Shown here one piece after another: positions 5,706 through 12,858 of a stretch of DNA of 14,714 nt. The stretch's first letter is position 1. Each line of letters starts with the position of its first letter. The stretch covers positions 1-14,714 of the forward strand of contig JAFGKO010000154.1 of NCBI GenBank assembly GCA_016928525.1, read 5' to 3'. Below the pieces are notes generated by a model. The model worked only from the letters and a program-made list of their open reading frames with translations. It had not been told where the DNA came from and did no database searches. A program made the position numbers and the translations under genes. This DNA comes from Anaerolineales bacterium (GTDB taxonomy: Bacteria > Chloroflexota > Anaerolineae > Anaerolineales > Villigracilaceae).

Positions 5706-8258
5706 TCATACCCGCCCAAATGCTGGCATTTCGAGCATCCCGCCACCAGTCTCAACCAGGTAGTATGGCATCCAGGCTACACCAAAGAGTTCCACATAAA
5801 TGTCCGTTTTCTTGGGCGTGACGGTCGCCTCGCTAATGTCATTGACCACATCTCCCCAACGATCGTTGATCTTGTCGATGACAGCCTGGCGCTCTTGTTC
5901 CAGCGCTTGAAATTCCTTTTTATATTGGGCAATCGCATCCAACGATTCTTCTACTTCCGCTTTGGCCTGTTCGGTCATGCGGCGCTTGGTCAGCGAGGAG
6001 GACAACCGGCGTGTGTTCTTCCTGCCGCCAAACAGGCCCAGCACATTTTCAGCGTGCGTACCCATTTCCTCCATCTTGCGGTGCGAAAGCTCAGCTTCAT
6101 CTTCGCGCAGTTCGCGTTCTTCGCGCGCCATTCTATCTTCCAATACCTTGATTTTTCGATCAATTTGCGCTGTGACTTTCTCGATCTCCGCATCCCGCGC
6201 TTCACGGGCGGTCTCGGCGCAGGCTTTCATGAACTCCGCCTGTGAAACATCCGGCCCGGCATATACTTTCAAAGCCTCATTTGCCCTAGCCGTGACGGTC
6301 ACAGACTGGTAGATCCAATCCACGAAATCACGCTGCAAAGCTGTCATTTGCTTGGGCTCGTTCAAGGGCGCATCCAACGGTGAAAAACGCGCCTGGGGGG
6401 CAGGTTCACGTTCCACATCTTTAACAGGAAAATTGCTATAAAAATGATCTTCCCAACGCACCACACCCCGCCGGTCTGGATCTTCGACCAGGGCGGCGCG
6501 TTGGAGTTCAGTATCTACACCGTATTTGCGGTCGAGGAAACGCACGTTGGCGGCAGCTAGCAATGCCGGGCGATACAGCACGCCGTTCAACTGCGCGTCA
6601 GGCAGGGACTTACCTTCCGCGCGCATCGCTTCGGTTAGGCTGAGGTTGGTTGGCAGGAAATATTCGGCCACGCCAGCCGGGAGGGGTGAGCGCGTTTCAT
6701 ATCCCAAGTTAGACCGTGCGGGCTTTGACGGAGAGGACTGGGGGGCGGAAACTGGCATTACAGTGGGAGCAGGCTGAGACACGTCCGCAGCGCGAGGGAC
6801 CTCGAAACTGGTCGCCGTTTGTGGAGTGGATTCTGTCGAATCTGGCGTCACCCTTAAAAAGTCCGCACCGACGAGCTTGTTCAAAGCCGGGATTTGGTTA
6901 CGAGATAGGGGTCCGGCCAGGAAGTTCATCGCCCAGCGCGTCTGGAAGAGGGCCGGCTGTTTGGCATGCACGTTGTGCTGGATGAACACTCGTTTGCCGA
7001 GCGAGGAAATGAGCTTATCCAGCTCGCCTCGCGAGACGTCCCCGGCGGCGCTTTCCAGGCCATCCAACAGGCGCTCCTTGTCCCGCTCCGTTTGCAGCTT
7101 GCCAATGAACCAGGTTCCGGCGTTGGAAAGCGCTTTGTAATCCAGGTCGACCGGGTTCTGTGTAGCCAGCAAGAGACCTAACCCAAAGGCGCGCGCCTGT
7201 TTGAGCAAGCGTAACAGCGGTCCCTTGGAGGGCGGGTTGGATTGCGGCGGCAGGTAGCCGAAGAGTTCGTCCATGTAAAGAATGGCCCGTAAGGAGGTCG
7301 CCCCCACTTGCGTACGCACCCAGCTTTCGACAGCCGATAACAACAGGGTTACAAAAAACATGCGTTCCGCGTCGGATAAATGCGCCAGGTAAAAAATGCT
7401 GTGCCTGGGTTGACCATCGGGCATGTATAACATGGAGCGAATATCCAAATCATGCCCTTCGCGCCAAACTTGAAATGAGGGTGATACCAGGATATTATTC
7501 AACTGGATCGCCAAATCCATGCGGTCTTTTTGTGGGAAGAATGTTTCGACGGGAAACGCGCCCAATTTGTCGAAAGGCGGATTCTGGGTTTGCAAGATCA
7601 GTTCGGCCAAATCCACATTCTTCCCCTGCTTCCAGGTTTCCTCGATGACCTTCGCCAGAAGAATGTGTTCGCGCGACCGCAACGGATCGATATCTTTCAA
7701 TCCGACCAGCCCCAACAGGGCTGTTACCGTGTTGGAGATCTTGTCGACCAAAACCTCCCTGTTGGCGCGTTCCTCCTCGGTTGGGAGAGCAAGGGATGAC
7801 AATGCTTTTACCAACAACCCCGAATCCGATCCCGGCGTATAGACCGCAAACTGCACAGCATTCTTGAGCGCCAGCAAACGCTCTGGGCCAATCCCCCACT
7901 GACCAAGTCCATTGCGCCAGGAAAGCGCGGCTTCGTTCGCCGCCTGGTCAAGTGATTTTCCGGCGCGGCGCGCCATCTCAGGGTCGATCCAGGGCTGGAA
8001 ATCCTGGGGGGCCAGGTTGGAAAAATGCAGCAGCAGGTTGGTCAAGTCGCCTTTGGGATCAATGATAAGCGCCGGGATACCTTGCAGTGCCGCCTCTTCG
8101 AGTAAAGTGATACATAAACCAGTCTTGCCTGAGCCGGTCATGCCGGTGACGACCGCATGCGTGGTCAGGTCGGCCGGGTCATATGTGAAGGGTCTGTCTA
8201 CTGTTTTATTATTTTGGGAATCAAACAGGCGGCCAAGATACAGGTCAGTATCAGTCAT
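5706..8258 (-). CDS. HerA/DUF87-like ATP-binding protein with C-terminal coiled coil
   Basis: An 850-residue P-loop ATPase of the HerA/FtsK type. Walker A is GMTGSGKT at 39-46 (K45) and Walker B is ILYMDE with D330/E331. The segment RLLKQARAFGLGLLLATQNPVDLDYKAL following it is typical of HerA/DUF853-like ATPases (sensor-type ATQNP). A Pro/Ser/Thr-rich linker lies at about 470-520. Residues from about 680 to 795 are highly charged and heptad-like (for example MAREERELREDEAELSHRKM), with a glycine-rich break (LGLFGGRK), and predict a long coiled coil. A conserved-looking short C-terminal domain ends the chain. Family members pump or remodel DNA; no NurA nuclease partner is in the window, and the substrate here is unknown. 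It has a strong AGGAG seven bases before the ATG and heads the operon with the kinase and regulator. Why a DNA-type ATPase shares this operon is unclear. Confidence 0.82.
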   Translation of the reverse strand: MTDTDLYLGRLFDSQNNKTVDRPFTYDPADLTTHAVVTGMTGSGKTGLCITLLEEAALQGIPALIIDPKGDLTNLLLHFSNLAPQDFQPWIDPEMARRAGKSLDQAANEAALSWRNGLGQWGIGPERLLALKNAVQFAVYTPGSDSGLLVKALSSLALPTEEERANREVLVDKISNTVTALLGLVGLKDIDPLRSREHILLAKVIEETWKQGKNVDLAELILQTQNPPFDKLGAFPVETFFPQKDRMDLAIQLNNILVSPSFQVWREGHDLDIRSMLYMPDGQPRHSIFYLAHLSDAERMFFVTLLLSAVESWVRTQVGATSLRAILYMDELFGYLPPQSNPPSKGPLLRLLKQARAFGLGLLLATQNPVDLDYKALSNAGTWFIGKLQTERDKERLLDGLESAAGDVSRGELDKLISSLGKRVFIQHNVHAKQPALFQTRWAMNFLAGPLSRNQIPALNKLVGADFLRVTPDSTESTPQTATSFEVPRAADVSQPAPTVMPVSAPQSSPSKPARSNLGYETRSPLPAGVAEYFLPTNLSLTEAMRAEGKSLPDAQLNGVLYRPALLAAANVRFLDRKYGVDTELQRAALVEDPDRRGVVRWEDHFYSNFPVKDVEREPAPQARFSPLDAPLNEPKQMTALQRDFVDWIYQSVTVTARANEALKVYAGPDVSQAEFMKACAETAREARDAEIEKVTAQIDRKIKVLEDRMAREERELREDEAELSHRKMEEMGTHAENVLGLFGGRKNTRRLSSSLTKRRMTEQAKAEVEESLDAIAQYKKEFQALEQERQAVIDKINDRWGDVVNDISEATVTPKKTDIYVELFGVAWMPYYLVETGGGMLEMPAFGRV

Positions 8259-8302
8259 CAGAGAACTCCTGCGCAGATATAGAACGAACGTGCTAGAGAC
8301 TT

Positions 8303-8331
8303 AATGTACACCAAATCGGTCAAAATGACAA
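8303..8331 (-). promoter_or_regulatory. Candidate sigma70-type promoter of the ATPase/kinase/regulator operon
   Basis: On the minus strand TTGTCA (8331-8326, 5 of 6 to TTGACA) and TACATT (8308-8303, 4 of 6 to TATAAT) are separated by exactly 17 bases. They lie about 45 bases upstream of the ATG at 8258, in the only non-coding gap before the operon. The gap 8259-8346 holds nothing else clear, apart from an eight-A run (8335-8342) just after the PLD-like gene stop. Confidence 0.45.
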
Positions 8332-8346
8332 CTTAAAAAAAACAGT

Positions 8347-9480
8347 TTATCGCTGTGCCTGTGTATAAACTCGCCGGAATTCTCCCAAAAAGAAATCAGC
8401 GATCTGCTCGTTATGGAAGATAATCAAGTTCTCATCATTGCGCGTTTCAGCGCTGCGTGAGAAGTTATAAGAACCCGTAATCACAATTTTTCCATCGATG
8501 ATCATGGTTTTGTGATGCATCTGGCCATCATTTCCGTCGATAAAAACATCCAACCCGGCTTGTTTGAATGGATCATACTCCGTGCCTACGTTTGATTTGA
8601 CCTGCTCATCTTCCATCACCCCGGCTACCGTCAGGCCATTTTCAGCCTGGGCACGAATGGCCTCGCCAAACTCATCAGTCGTAAATGAGAATGCCATAAA
8701 GTAGATGCTTTCTTGCGCTTCATTCAGGATTTCAAGGATACGATTTGCCACGCCATCATCCGGCGAGAAGAAGACCTCCATGCGTATGCTATCGATGCTG
8801 ACTTCAGGATTGGGCGTTTCAGGGACCACATCCTCGCCAAACTTATCATCCACGAACATCTCTTCGAACTCTTTGGTGTAGTTCTCTGCCATCTTGACCG
8901 AACGGATGCGGAAGAGTTGGTTGTTATCCTCGTATGCTCCGGAATATGTATAATTCATCGAACCCAGCCAGACTTCGGAACGGTCGATCACCACGAACTT
9001 GTCGTGCATCAATCCCTCGCGACGATCACCCAGCACAGGGATGCCTGCCTCGACCAAAGCCTGCGGCGCGGAACCGTCGAGGTTGTCGCTTTCCATCACC
9101 ACGCGCACCTGCACGCCGCGTTCATGCGCGCGTATCAACGCATCCCGGATCGTTCGCAAGCTCATACTGTAAACAGCCACGTCCACGGTCAGTCGGGCAG
9201 CGTCGATCGAGGCGGCCAACGGACCATCAGGTCCGCCTGTCTCCTGCGAAGCCAACGGGCTTTCGGGGTCGGTAAAGTAGATATCGATCCAGGAAGCGTG
9301 CGCGCCATAGCCGGCAGGTAGCGGGACTTCTGTCAGCTCGAACCCAGGCGTCTCGGTGACGTCCACAGGCGCGGGCTGGGTCTGAGGCGTTTCAGTAGTC
9401 GGTGTCCCAGCTTCACAAGCCGATCCGAGAAGCGACAAGGTTATCAAAACAAATCCAAGCGACAGGTTATATTTTCTCAT
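8347..9480 (-). CDS. Exported phospholipase D-superfamily lipoprotein
   Basis: A 377-residue protein with a lipoprotein-type signal: a positive start (MRKYN), a hydrophobic core to about residue 20 and LLGSAC, giving C22 as the probable lipidated residue. A Thr/Pro/Glu-rich spacer (23-50) follows, as in surface-tethered proteins. Two phospholipase D modules follow, each with a complete HxKx4D motif: MHDKFVVID (H159, K161, D166) with GSMNYT, and MHHKTMIID (H322, K324, D329) with GSYNFSRSA. Both half-sites of the usual two-HKD active site are thus intact, so an active phosphodiesterase acting outside the membrane is likely. The substrate may be nucleic acid (Nuc-like) or phospholipid; the compact size and the GSxNF motifs resemble bacterial nuclease/PLD-like proteins. 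AGGAG lies six bases before the ATG. It is monocistronic or loosely followed by the ATPase operon 88 bases downstream. Confidence 0.88.
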   Translation of the reverse strand: MRKYNLSLGFVLITLSLLGSACEAGTPTTETPQTQPAPVDVTETPGFELTEVPLPAGYGAHASWIDIYFTDPESPLASQETGGPDGPLAASIDAARLTVDVAVYSMSLRTIRDALIRAHERGVQVRVVMESDNLDGSAPQALVEAGIPVLGDRREGLMHDKFVVIDRSEVWLGSMNYTYSGAYEDNNQLFRIRSVKMAENYTKEFEEMFVDDKFGEDVVPETPNPEVSIDSIRMEVFFSPDDGVANRILEILNEAQESIYFMAFSFTTDEFGEAIRAQAENGLTVAGVMEDEQVKSNVGTEYDPFKQAGLDVFIDGNDGQMHHKTMIIDGKIVITGSYNFSRSAETRNDENLIIFHNEQIADFFLGEFRRVYTQAQR

Positions 9481-9486
9481 ATGGCT

Positions 9487-9505
9487 CTCCTGGCGTAAAA
9501 TTATA
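9487..9505 (-). promoter_or_regulatory. Candidate -10 box and ribosome-binding site of the PLD-like gene
   Basis: On the minus strand a perfect TATAAT (9505-9500) lies 19 bases before the ATG, and AGGAG (9491-9487) sits at normal spacing from the start codon. The predicted RNA start would lie almost at the AGGAG, giving a very short leader. A -35 hexamer at proper spacing is poor. The rest of the divergent gap (9506-9612) shows no clear further structure. Confidence 0.4.
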
Positions 9506-9612
9506 CTGTCAACATGGTGATATATAATACCCGCACCCCCAAATCTGGGTATCTACCACGGAAATTCCCAAAGAGCGCTCAAGAAAAAGGCACAATTTGT
9601 GGCCGGGAAGGG

Positions 9613-9618
9613 TATAAT
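9613..9618 (+). promoter_or_regulatory. -10 box implying a near-leaderless FkbM mRNA
   Basis: A perfect TATAAT, preceded by GGG, ends nine bases before the ATG at 9628. An RNA start about seven bases after the box would leave a leader of only about three bases. No Shine-Dalgarno sequence can fit between. The -35 region (around GGCACA) is not a good match. Confidence 0.5.
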
Positions 9619-9627
9619 CGCCCCGCC

Positions 9628-10521
9628 ATGCCAATTGCTGAATTCATTTACACCGAAGTTCTCAAGCCGAAGCCCCTCAAGGCCCTGACCAACGCCATTC
9701 TTTTGCGCATCATCCCCGATAAGATCCAGATTGGCCCTGCTACACTGTACCTGGATCCCTGTGACCCGGTCGTCTCCGGCGCACTGACCCTGCGCGTTTA
9801 CGAACTCAGCGAACAGGCTCTCTTCGCGAAGTATTTACATGGAGATATGACCCTGGTCGACATTGGCGCCAACCTAGGTCTTTACACGATAGTGTCCATG
9901 CACCACTTGGACGCAGGCGGGCGTATCATCGCCTTTGAACCGTACCCGCAAACGTACGAAATCTTGCAAAAGAACGTTACCTTGAATCAAAGTAACGGCC
10001 GAGCCTGCCCTCGTGTCGACACGTTCAATCTAGCCGCGACCCCGGAACCTGCTCGGCTGGAATTGCGCCTGAATCCGGAAAACCGCGCCGACAACCGCAT
10101 GTATCGCGGCACCTATCAGGGGAAAGTAGAGTCCTGGGACTCCATCCCGGTTGAAGGCCGCCCGGTGGATGACGTATTGGCCGAACAGGGCATCCAGGAA
10201 GTCAACTTCGTCAAGATCGACATTCAGGGCTACGAGCAGAAAGCCATCTCCGGTTTTCGGAAAACGCTGGCGCGCTCGCAAAATGTGATCCTGTTGAGCG
10301 AGTTCTGGCCCAAGGGATTACTGGAATCAGGCGGCAGCCCAACCGAATATCTGCAAATGCTGATAGATCTCGGCTTCACACTTTATACGCTCAACGAAAG
10401 GCCGCACGGTTCGATCACCCCGCTGGAAGACTGGGAGGCTCTGATTGCCAGGCTGCCAGGACGCAAGTATACAGATATCGTCGGGGTCAAAGGATATGAT
10501 CTTTCTCAGGGCACTGATTGA
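9628..10521 (+). CDS. FkbM-family SAM-dependent methyltransferase
   Basis: A 297-residue methyltransferase. The SAM-binding motif I is LVDIGANLGLYT (76-87), followed by the acidic FEPYPQTYEIL (103-113) and the FkbM hallmark VKIDIQGYEQKAISG (195-209). FkbM-type enzymes usually O-methylate sugars or polyketides; the acceptor here is unknown. A role in cell-surface glycan modification is possible given that murJ follows on the same strand, but that is only context. The open frame extends upstream to an ATG at 9514, but that extension is low-complexity and unlike the family, and a perfect TATAAT lies between, so the ATG at 9628 is preferred. The gene diverges from the PLD-like gene and ends 60 bases before murJ. 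Confidence 0.85.
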   Translation: MPIAEFIYTEVLKPKPLKALTNAILLRIIPDKIQIGPATLYLDPCDPVVSGALTLRVYELSEQALFAKYLHGDMTLVDIGANLGLYTIVSMHHLDAGGRIIAFEPYPQTYEILQKNVTLNQSNGRACPRVDTFNLAATPEPARLELRLNPENRADNRMYRGTYQGKVESWDSIPVEGRPVDDVLAEQGIQEVNFVKIDIQGYEQKAISGFRKTLARSQNVILLSEFWPKGLLESGGSPTEYLQMLIDLGFTLYTLNERPHGSITPLEDWEALIARLPGRKYTDIVGVKGYDLSQGTD

Positions 10522-10543
10522 ACCCGTTGGGTTCTGAGACTAT

Positions 10544-10570
10544 CAGAGAAGACCAGCGTTTCTCTGTTTT
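10544..10570 (+). terminator. Stem-loop with T-tract between the FkbM gene and murJ
   Basis: CAGAGAA (10544-10550) and TTCTCTG (10560-10566) form a 7-bp stem with a 9-base loop, followed by TTTT and a pyrimidine-rich stretch. It could end the FkbM transcript or attenuate read-through into murJ, whose ATG is only 12 bases after the T-run. A shorter inverted repeat, AACCC/GGGTT (10521-10533), precedes it. The stem is AU-rich, so strength is uncertain. Confidence 0.45.
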
Positions 10571-10581
10571 CCTCCCTTTCC

Positions 10582-12159
10582 ATGACTGAGGCACCTCCTT
10601 CCGCCAACCACCAGATCGCCCGCGCCGCCGGGACGGTCATGTTCGCCATCATCTTCGGTCAACTGGCGGGACTGGCCCGCAGCATGTTGATCGCGCGTAG
10701 CTTCCCGGCCATCGAGCAGGATGCCTTCTTCGCAGCCAACCGCGTCTCTGAAACGCTTTTCACTTTGCTGGCAGCTGGCGCGCTCGGTTCGGCGTTCATC
10801 CCTACCTTCACCGGATTTCTTGCCAAAAACGAAAAGGCCTCCGCCTGGCGGCTGGCTTCCTCCATCGCAAACCTGCTCACACTGACCTTGAGCCTGCTGG
10901 GCGTGTTGGCTGCCGTATTTGCGCCTCAAATCGTCCGCTATGCGCTGGCTCCTGGCCTGGCCGCCGACCCGGCTACGTTCAGCATGACCGTTTCCCTGTT
11001 GCGTATTCAGTTGATCGCCTCCGTGCTATTCGGGCTGGGTGGATTGGTGGTCGGCATCCTCAACGCGCACCAGATCTTCTTCATCCCGCAGTTGACCATC
11101 GGCTTATTCCGGCTGGGGGAGATTTTCGGTGTGCTGGTGCTGGCGCGCTGGTTTGGCATCTACGGCCTGGCCTGGGGCGTGGTCATCGGCGCGGGATTGT
11201 ATCTACTCATTCAAATCCCTACTTTGCTGCGGCAAAAAGGCACCTACACTCCTTTGCTAGGCCTGGACAATCCTTCTGTGCGTGAAGTCTTCCGCCTGAT
11301 GGGGCCGCGCGTGTTAGGTGCGGCGGTAGTGCAACTCAACTTCTGGGTCAACACCTGGCTGGCTTCCCAAATGACCGCGGGGAGCTTGGCCGGTCTACAA
11401 TACGGCTTTTCTCTCATGCTGATGGCGCAAGCCGCCATCGCCCAATCTGTCGCCATCGCTGCCATGCCGACCTTCTCGGCGCAGTTTGCGCTCGGCAAGC
11501 TGGACGAGATGCGCGCCTCGCTTGCATCCAGCTTACGCGGCGTCCTGTTCTTCGCGCTGCCGGCCAGTCTCGGCCTGATCTTGCTGCGCGGCCCCATTGT
11601 GGCGATGCTCTTCCAGCGTGGCTTGTCTAATCTAGAGTTGACCTCCATGATCGCTTGGGCGCTACTGTGGTACGCCGCCGGGCTGGTCGGCCACTCCCTT
11701 ATGGAAATATTGACCCGCGCTTTTTATGCGCAGCACGACACCAAAACCCCGGTCATCATCGGTGTAGTTGCTATGGGGCTGAACGTAGCCTTCAGCTTTT
11801 CCTTTTCCGCCCTCTTTGCAAAGCTCGGTTGGATGCCACACGGCGGGCTGGCGCTGGCAAACTCCCTCGCCACCGCGCTCGAAGCGACCGCCCTGTTCGT
11901 AACGATGCGTAAACGCTTGAATGGCATTAATGGGAGGCACCTATTGCGCGGACTGCTCCTATCCCTGGGTGGGACGCTGGCAATGAGCATCGCCGTGCTG
12001 TTGGTCCTGCGTTTCGGGGCGGGACTATCAGCCTGGTTGCTGGCCCCGATTGGAATCGCGGCTGGAGGCCTGGCCTACGCGCTGACGATGACCGCGCTGC
12101 GTGTCCCGGAATTGGCTACTTTGACGAACGCGGTCCGCCGACGATTCATCAAAAACTGA
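10582..12159 (+). CDS. murJ: MurJ lipid II flippase
   Basis: A 525-residue, highly hydrophobic protein of the MOP/MviN superfamily, of usual MurJ length (about 510-530) and with about 14 predicted membrane helices. The N-terminus matches the family pattern: QIARAAGTVMFAIIFGQLAG, then SMLIARSFPAIEQDAFFAANR, then LLAAGALGSAFIPTF. Later parts include RVLGAAVVQLNFWVNTWLAS and AFYAQHDTKTP, both typical. MurJ moves undecaprenyl-linked lipid II across the cytoplasmic membrane for peptidoglycan assembly. The start at 10582 is supported by the N-terminal match to family members; no Shine-Dalgarno sequence precedes it, only a pyrimidine-rich stretch, so initiation may be leaderless or coupled to upstream transcription. 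The 3' end overlaps the facing DUF212 gene by 11 bp. Confidence 0.93.
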   Translation: MTEAPPSANHQIARAAGTVMFAIIFGQLAGLARSMLIARSFPAIEQDAFFAANRVSETLFTLLAAGALGSAFIPTFTGFLAKNEKASAWRLASSIANLLTLTLSLLGVLAAVFAPQIVRYALAPGLAADPATFSMTVSLLRIQLIASVLFGLGGLVVGILNAHQIFFIPQLTIGLFRLGEIFGVLVLARWFGIYGLAWGVVIGAGLYLLIQIPTLLRQKGTYTPLLGLDNPSVREVFRLMGPRVLGAAVVQLNFWVNTWLASQMTAGSLAGLQYGFSLMLMAQAAIAQSVAIAAMPTFSAQFALGKLDEMRASLASSLRGVLFFALPASLGLILLRGPIVAMLFQRGLSNLELTSMIAWALLWYAAGLVGHSLMEILTRAFYAQHDTKTPVIIGVVAMGLNVAFSFSFSALFAKLGWMPHGGLALANSLATALEATALFVTMRKRLNGINGRHLLRGLLLSLGGTLAMSIAVLLVLRFGAGLSAWLLAPIGIAAGGLAYALTMTALRVPELATLTNAVRRRFIKN

Positions 12160-12613
12160 CGGGCGGCCAGATCAGCCACATGACCGTGGCCACCAGGATC
12201 CCAAACAGCACACCGCCTGTCACCTCCAGGGGCGTATGGCCGAGCACCTCACGCAGTTCATTTTGATCGACCGGGTGTCCGCGTAATAGTTCTTCAAAAA
12301 GCATATTGATGCGCTGCGCATGGATGCCCGCCTGCCGCCGCACCCCGGCTGCGTCATAAGTCACCACCATCGTGATGGCTACACCCAACGCGAACAACGG
12401 GTTATCAAAGCCATGATACAGACCCACCGCAAGTGTGGCAGATGTCAGTAACGCCGAATGCGAGCTGGGCATACCTCCCACACTCAACAACAAAGCCCAA
12501 TTCCAACGACGCGTGTAGAGATAATCCAGCGGGATTTTGATGACCTGCGCCAGCAGCCAGGCAGTCAACATTACTTCCAGAACACGATTTTGAAAAACAG
12601 CTGCTAGGTTCAT
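12149..12613 (-). CDS. Divergent PAP2-family (DUF212/YuiD-like) membrane protein
   Basis: A 154-residue membrane protein with the DUF212 pattern: LAQVIKIPLDYLYTRRW (21-37), GGMPSSHSALLTS (46-58), YDAAGVRRQAGIHA (86-99) and LGHTPLEVTGG (124-134). PSSHS is the remnant of a PAP2 phosphatase active-site motif, with H125 a possible second site. The family is annotated as divergent acid phosphatase, perhaps acting on phospholipid or prenyl phosphates, but no member's reaction is firmly known to me. Its start codon overlaps the xseB stop codon (ATGA), so it is the third gene of the xseA-xseB operon. Its end overlaps the facing murJ gene by 11 bp. Undecaprenyl-phosphate recycling would suit the murJ neighbour but is speculation. 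Confidence 0.88.
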   Translation of the reverse strand: MNLAAVFQNRVLEVMLTAWLLAQVIKIPLDYLYTRRWNWALLLSVGGMPSSHSALLTSATLAVGLYHGFDNPLFALGVAITMVVTYDAAGVRRQAGIHAQRINMLFEELLRGHPVDQNELREVLGHTPLEVTGGVLFGILVATVMWLIWPPVSF

Positions 12614-12858
12614 GAATATTCCTCGTCTTCTTCAATATCCACCAGCGCATCACCGGACAACTTGCGCACTTTCAGTTCGGCCCCGTCCAGCAACTCGCTA
12701 CAACGCTTGACCAGGGCCTGCCCTCGTTCGAACAACGACATGGCATCCTCAAGCGGGTTTTGCTCCCCTTCCAACGTATTGACAATGGTCTCCAACTCAG
12801 CAAAGGCCTCTTCATATGTCAATTCTTCCACGGGCTTGGGTGATGATGACTTGGCCAT
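12610..12858 (-). CDS. xseB: Exodeoxyribonuclease VII small subunit
   Basis: An 82-residue protein matching the XseB family over almost its whole length: LTYEEAFAELETIVNTLEG (13-31), NPLEDAMSLFERGQALVKRC (34-53) and an acidic tail. It forms a helical hairpin that binds the extended C-terminal region of XseA and activates the enzyme. Length is normal (E. coli XseB is about 80 residues). The start codon shares one base with the xseA stop (TAATG), with AAGGAG just upstream inside the end of xseA, so translation is coupled to the large subunit. The acidic end IEEDEEYS is typical in composition but not conserved in detail. Confidence 0.93.
   Translation of the reverse strand: MAKSSSPKPVEELTYEEAFAELETIVNTLEGEQNPLEDAMSLFERGQALVKRCSELLDGAELKVRKLSGDALVDIEEDEEYS

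Noticed and set aside
8335..8349. Terminator after the PLD-like gene
   Set aside because: There is an eight-T run on the minus strand, but the only preceding stem is ACAG/CTGT with four pairs, too weak to call.
8713..9321. 202-codon open frame on the plus strand
   Set aside because: It lies wholly opposite the PLD-like gene, whose frame carries both HKD motifs; composition and lack of any motif mark it as a shadow frame.
5706..9480. HerA-like ATPase plus PLD-type enzyme as an anti-phage defence pair
   Set aside because: The PLD protein has a lipoprotein signal and is exported, the genes have separate promoter candidates, and the ATPase is joined to the two-component genes instead. No other defence or mobile genes are present.
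9500..9512. Perfect TTGACA and TATAAT on the minus strand read as one promoter
   Set aside because: The two hexamers are one base apart, so they cannot be a -35/-10 pair; only the TATAAT is kept as a possible -10 box.
9514..9627. In-frame upstream ATG that would lengthen the FkbM protein by 38 residues
   Set aside because: The extension does not resemble the family, has no ribosome-binding site, and contains a perfect TATAAT placed correctly for the ATG at 9628.
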